The notes under the pieces: generated by a model
Seen by the model: only the letters and a program-made list of their open reading frames with translations
Databases searched by the model: none
Told to the model about the DNA's origin: nothing
Assembly: GCA_026018925.1 (NCBI GenBank)
Contig: JAKSZU010000013.1
Location: forward strand, 81,617,291-81,681,290
Direction of reading: 5' to 3'
From: Tupaia tana
Lineage: Eukaryota; Chordata; Mammalia; Scandentia; Tupaiidae
Length of the DNA: 64,000 nucleotides
Made by a program: the position numbers and the translations under genes
Shown here: positions 63,490 through 64,000 of the stretch, piece after piece
Layout: every line of letters begins with the position of its first letter
Position numbering within the stretch: position 1 is the stretch's first letter

Positions 63490-63741
63490 GCTTTTTAAGT
63501 TTTGACTATAGGGCACGTGAACTCACTGGAGAGAGACAGAGGGAAAATGAGAAATCACCTGTCCCCTCCTGCAGGGGGGATGGCCATGCTGCAAACCCTT
63601 CTCCTCCATTCTTCTCTCTGAATTTGAGGCACACATGCATGTGTTCCTGGCATGATTTTCAAGCTGCTAGGTTCAGGACAAGAACCGTGGTCAGTCATGT
63701 GGGAATCCAGCACATTAACCACCATACTACCTGCTGGCTCC
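63490..63741 (-). repeat. SINE type A2, antisense
   Basis: TTTTGACTATAGGGCACGTG, GGGGGGATGGCCATGCTGCA, TTTTCAAGCTGCTAGGTTCA, CTACCTGCTGGC. Confidence 0.85.
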
Positions 63742-64000
63742 TACCATTGCATTTTCAAAGAGAGACATTGAGGAGCTGGAAGGAAAGACCGCTGAGCACC
63801 TACAGATTCTCATAGCTTTCTTGCATTTTATCCTCACGACAGCCTAAGTGATCACACTAGTTTCCCCAGGCCTGCCTGTGACATCTGCAGGCTGGGGTGA
63901 GGTCCACATACCAGATGCCTCGATTTGTTAAAGTTGAAAACCAAGGTAACAAGTTGGTGACCAAAGGACGTGCTAACCTTCTAACTTGGCAGATACCTTC
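63742..64000. other. No recognised feature; possible MIR piece
   Basis: CATTTTATCCTCACGACAGC at 63824-63843 resembles part of an antisense MIR. Nothing else was identified before the window ends. Confidence 0.35.

Noticed and set aside
1..64000. A new multi-gene biological system
   Set aside because: The window is a vertebrate intron and upstream flank with one exon, two pseudogenes and repeats. I found no set of linked genes.

Overview
This is a window of mammalian nuclear DNA that is dominated by repeats. It holds one recognisable protein-coding exon. The evidence for a placental mammal is a CpG-island promoter with a spliced gene, old MIR, MER5, MLT1 and L1M repeats, and a very dense load of short tRNA-derived SINEs. 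I count about 80 SINE copies in 64 kb. I sort them into four types by sight: A, long, with a tail of the form CTATAGCAAAAACCTCTC; A2, a diverged relative of A; B, short, ending GGTCAAATTAAA plus an AT-rich tail; and C, with an internal GTGGTGCAGCAGTAAT-like head. They do not look like Alu, B1/B2, rabbit C, horse ERE or bat VES elements. One degraded 7SL-like monomer points to Euarchontoglires. A colugo (Dermoptera, whose genomes carry tRNA-derived CYN SINEs) is my best guess, but this is an inference I could not test.

The one gene is EPB41L4B (a FERM-domain protein of the band 4.1 family, also called EHM2), on the minus strand. Its first coding exon lies at 39905-40210 and ends in a canonical GTGAGT donor. 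It sits inside a CpG island that runs from about 38.9 to 40.9 kb. Everything from 39904 down to 1 should be intron 1, because I found no exon 2. Everything from about 40.9 kb to 64 kb is upstream flank, in which I found no further gene. In human, PTPN3 is the next gene on that side, further away than this window reaches.

Left half (1-38.9 kb, intron 1): MLT1 LTRs, MIRs, L1M 3' fragments in both orientations, a U6 snRNA pseudogene at 15066-15169, and many SINEs, a good number with clear target-site duplications. Right half (41-64 kb, upstream flank): a 7SL-like SINE, several nested SINE clusters, an L1 3' end broken by four SINEs, a truncated RPS3A processed pseudogene at about 56.66-57.26 kb, and a 70-base segment duplicated 1 kb apart.

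There is no bacterial-type operon, CRISPR array or phage here. Nearly all longer open frames are accidental frames across repeats or across the CpG island. The most interesting material is the retroposon biology: same-site insertion chains, internal deletions and duplications of SINEs, and a probable template-switch insertion.
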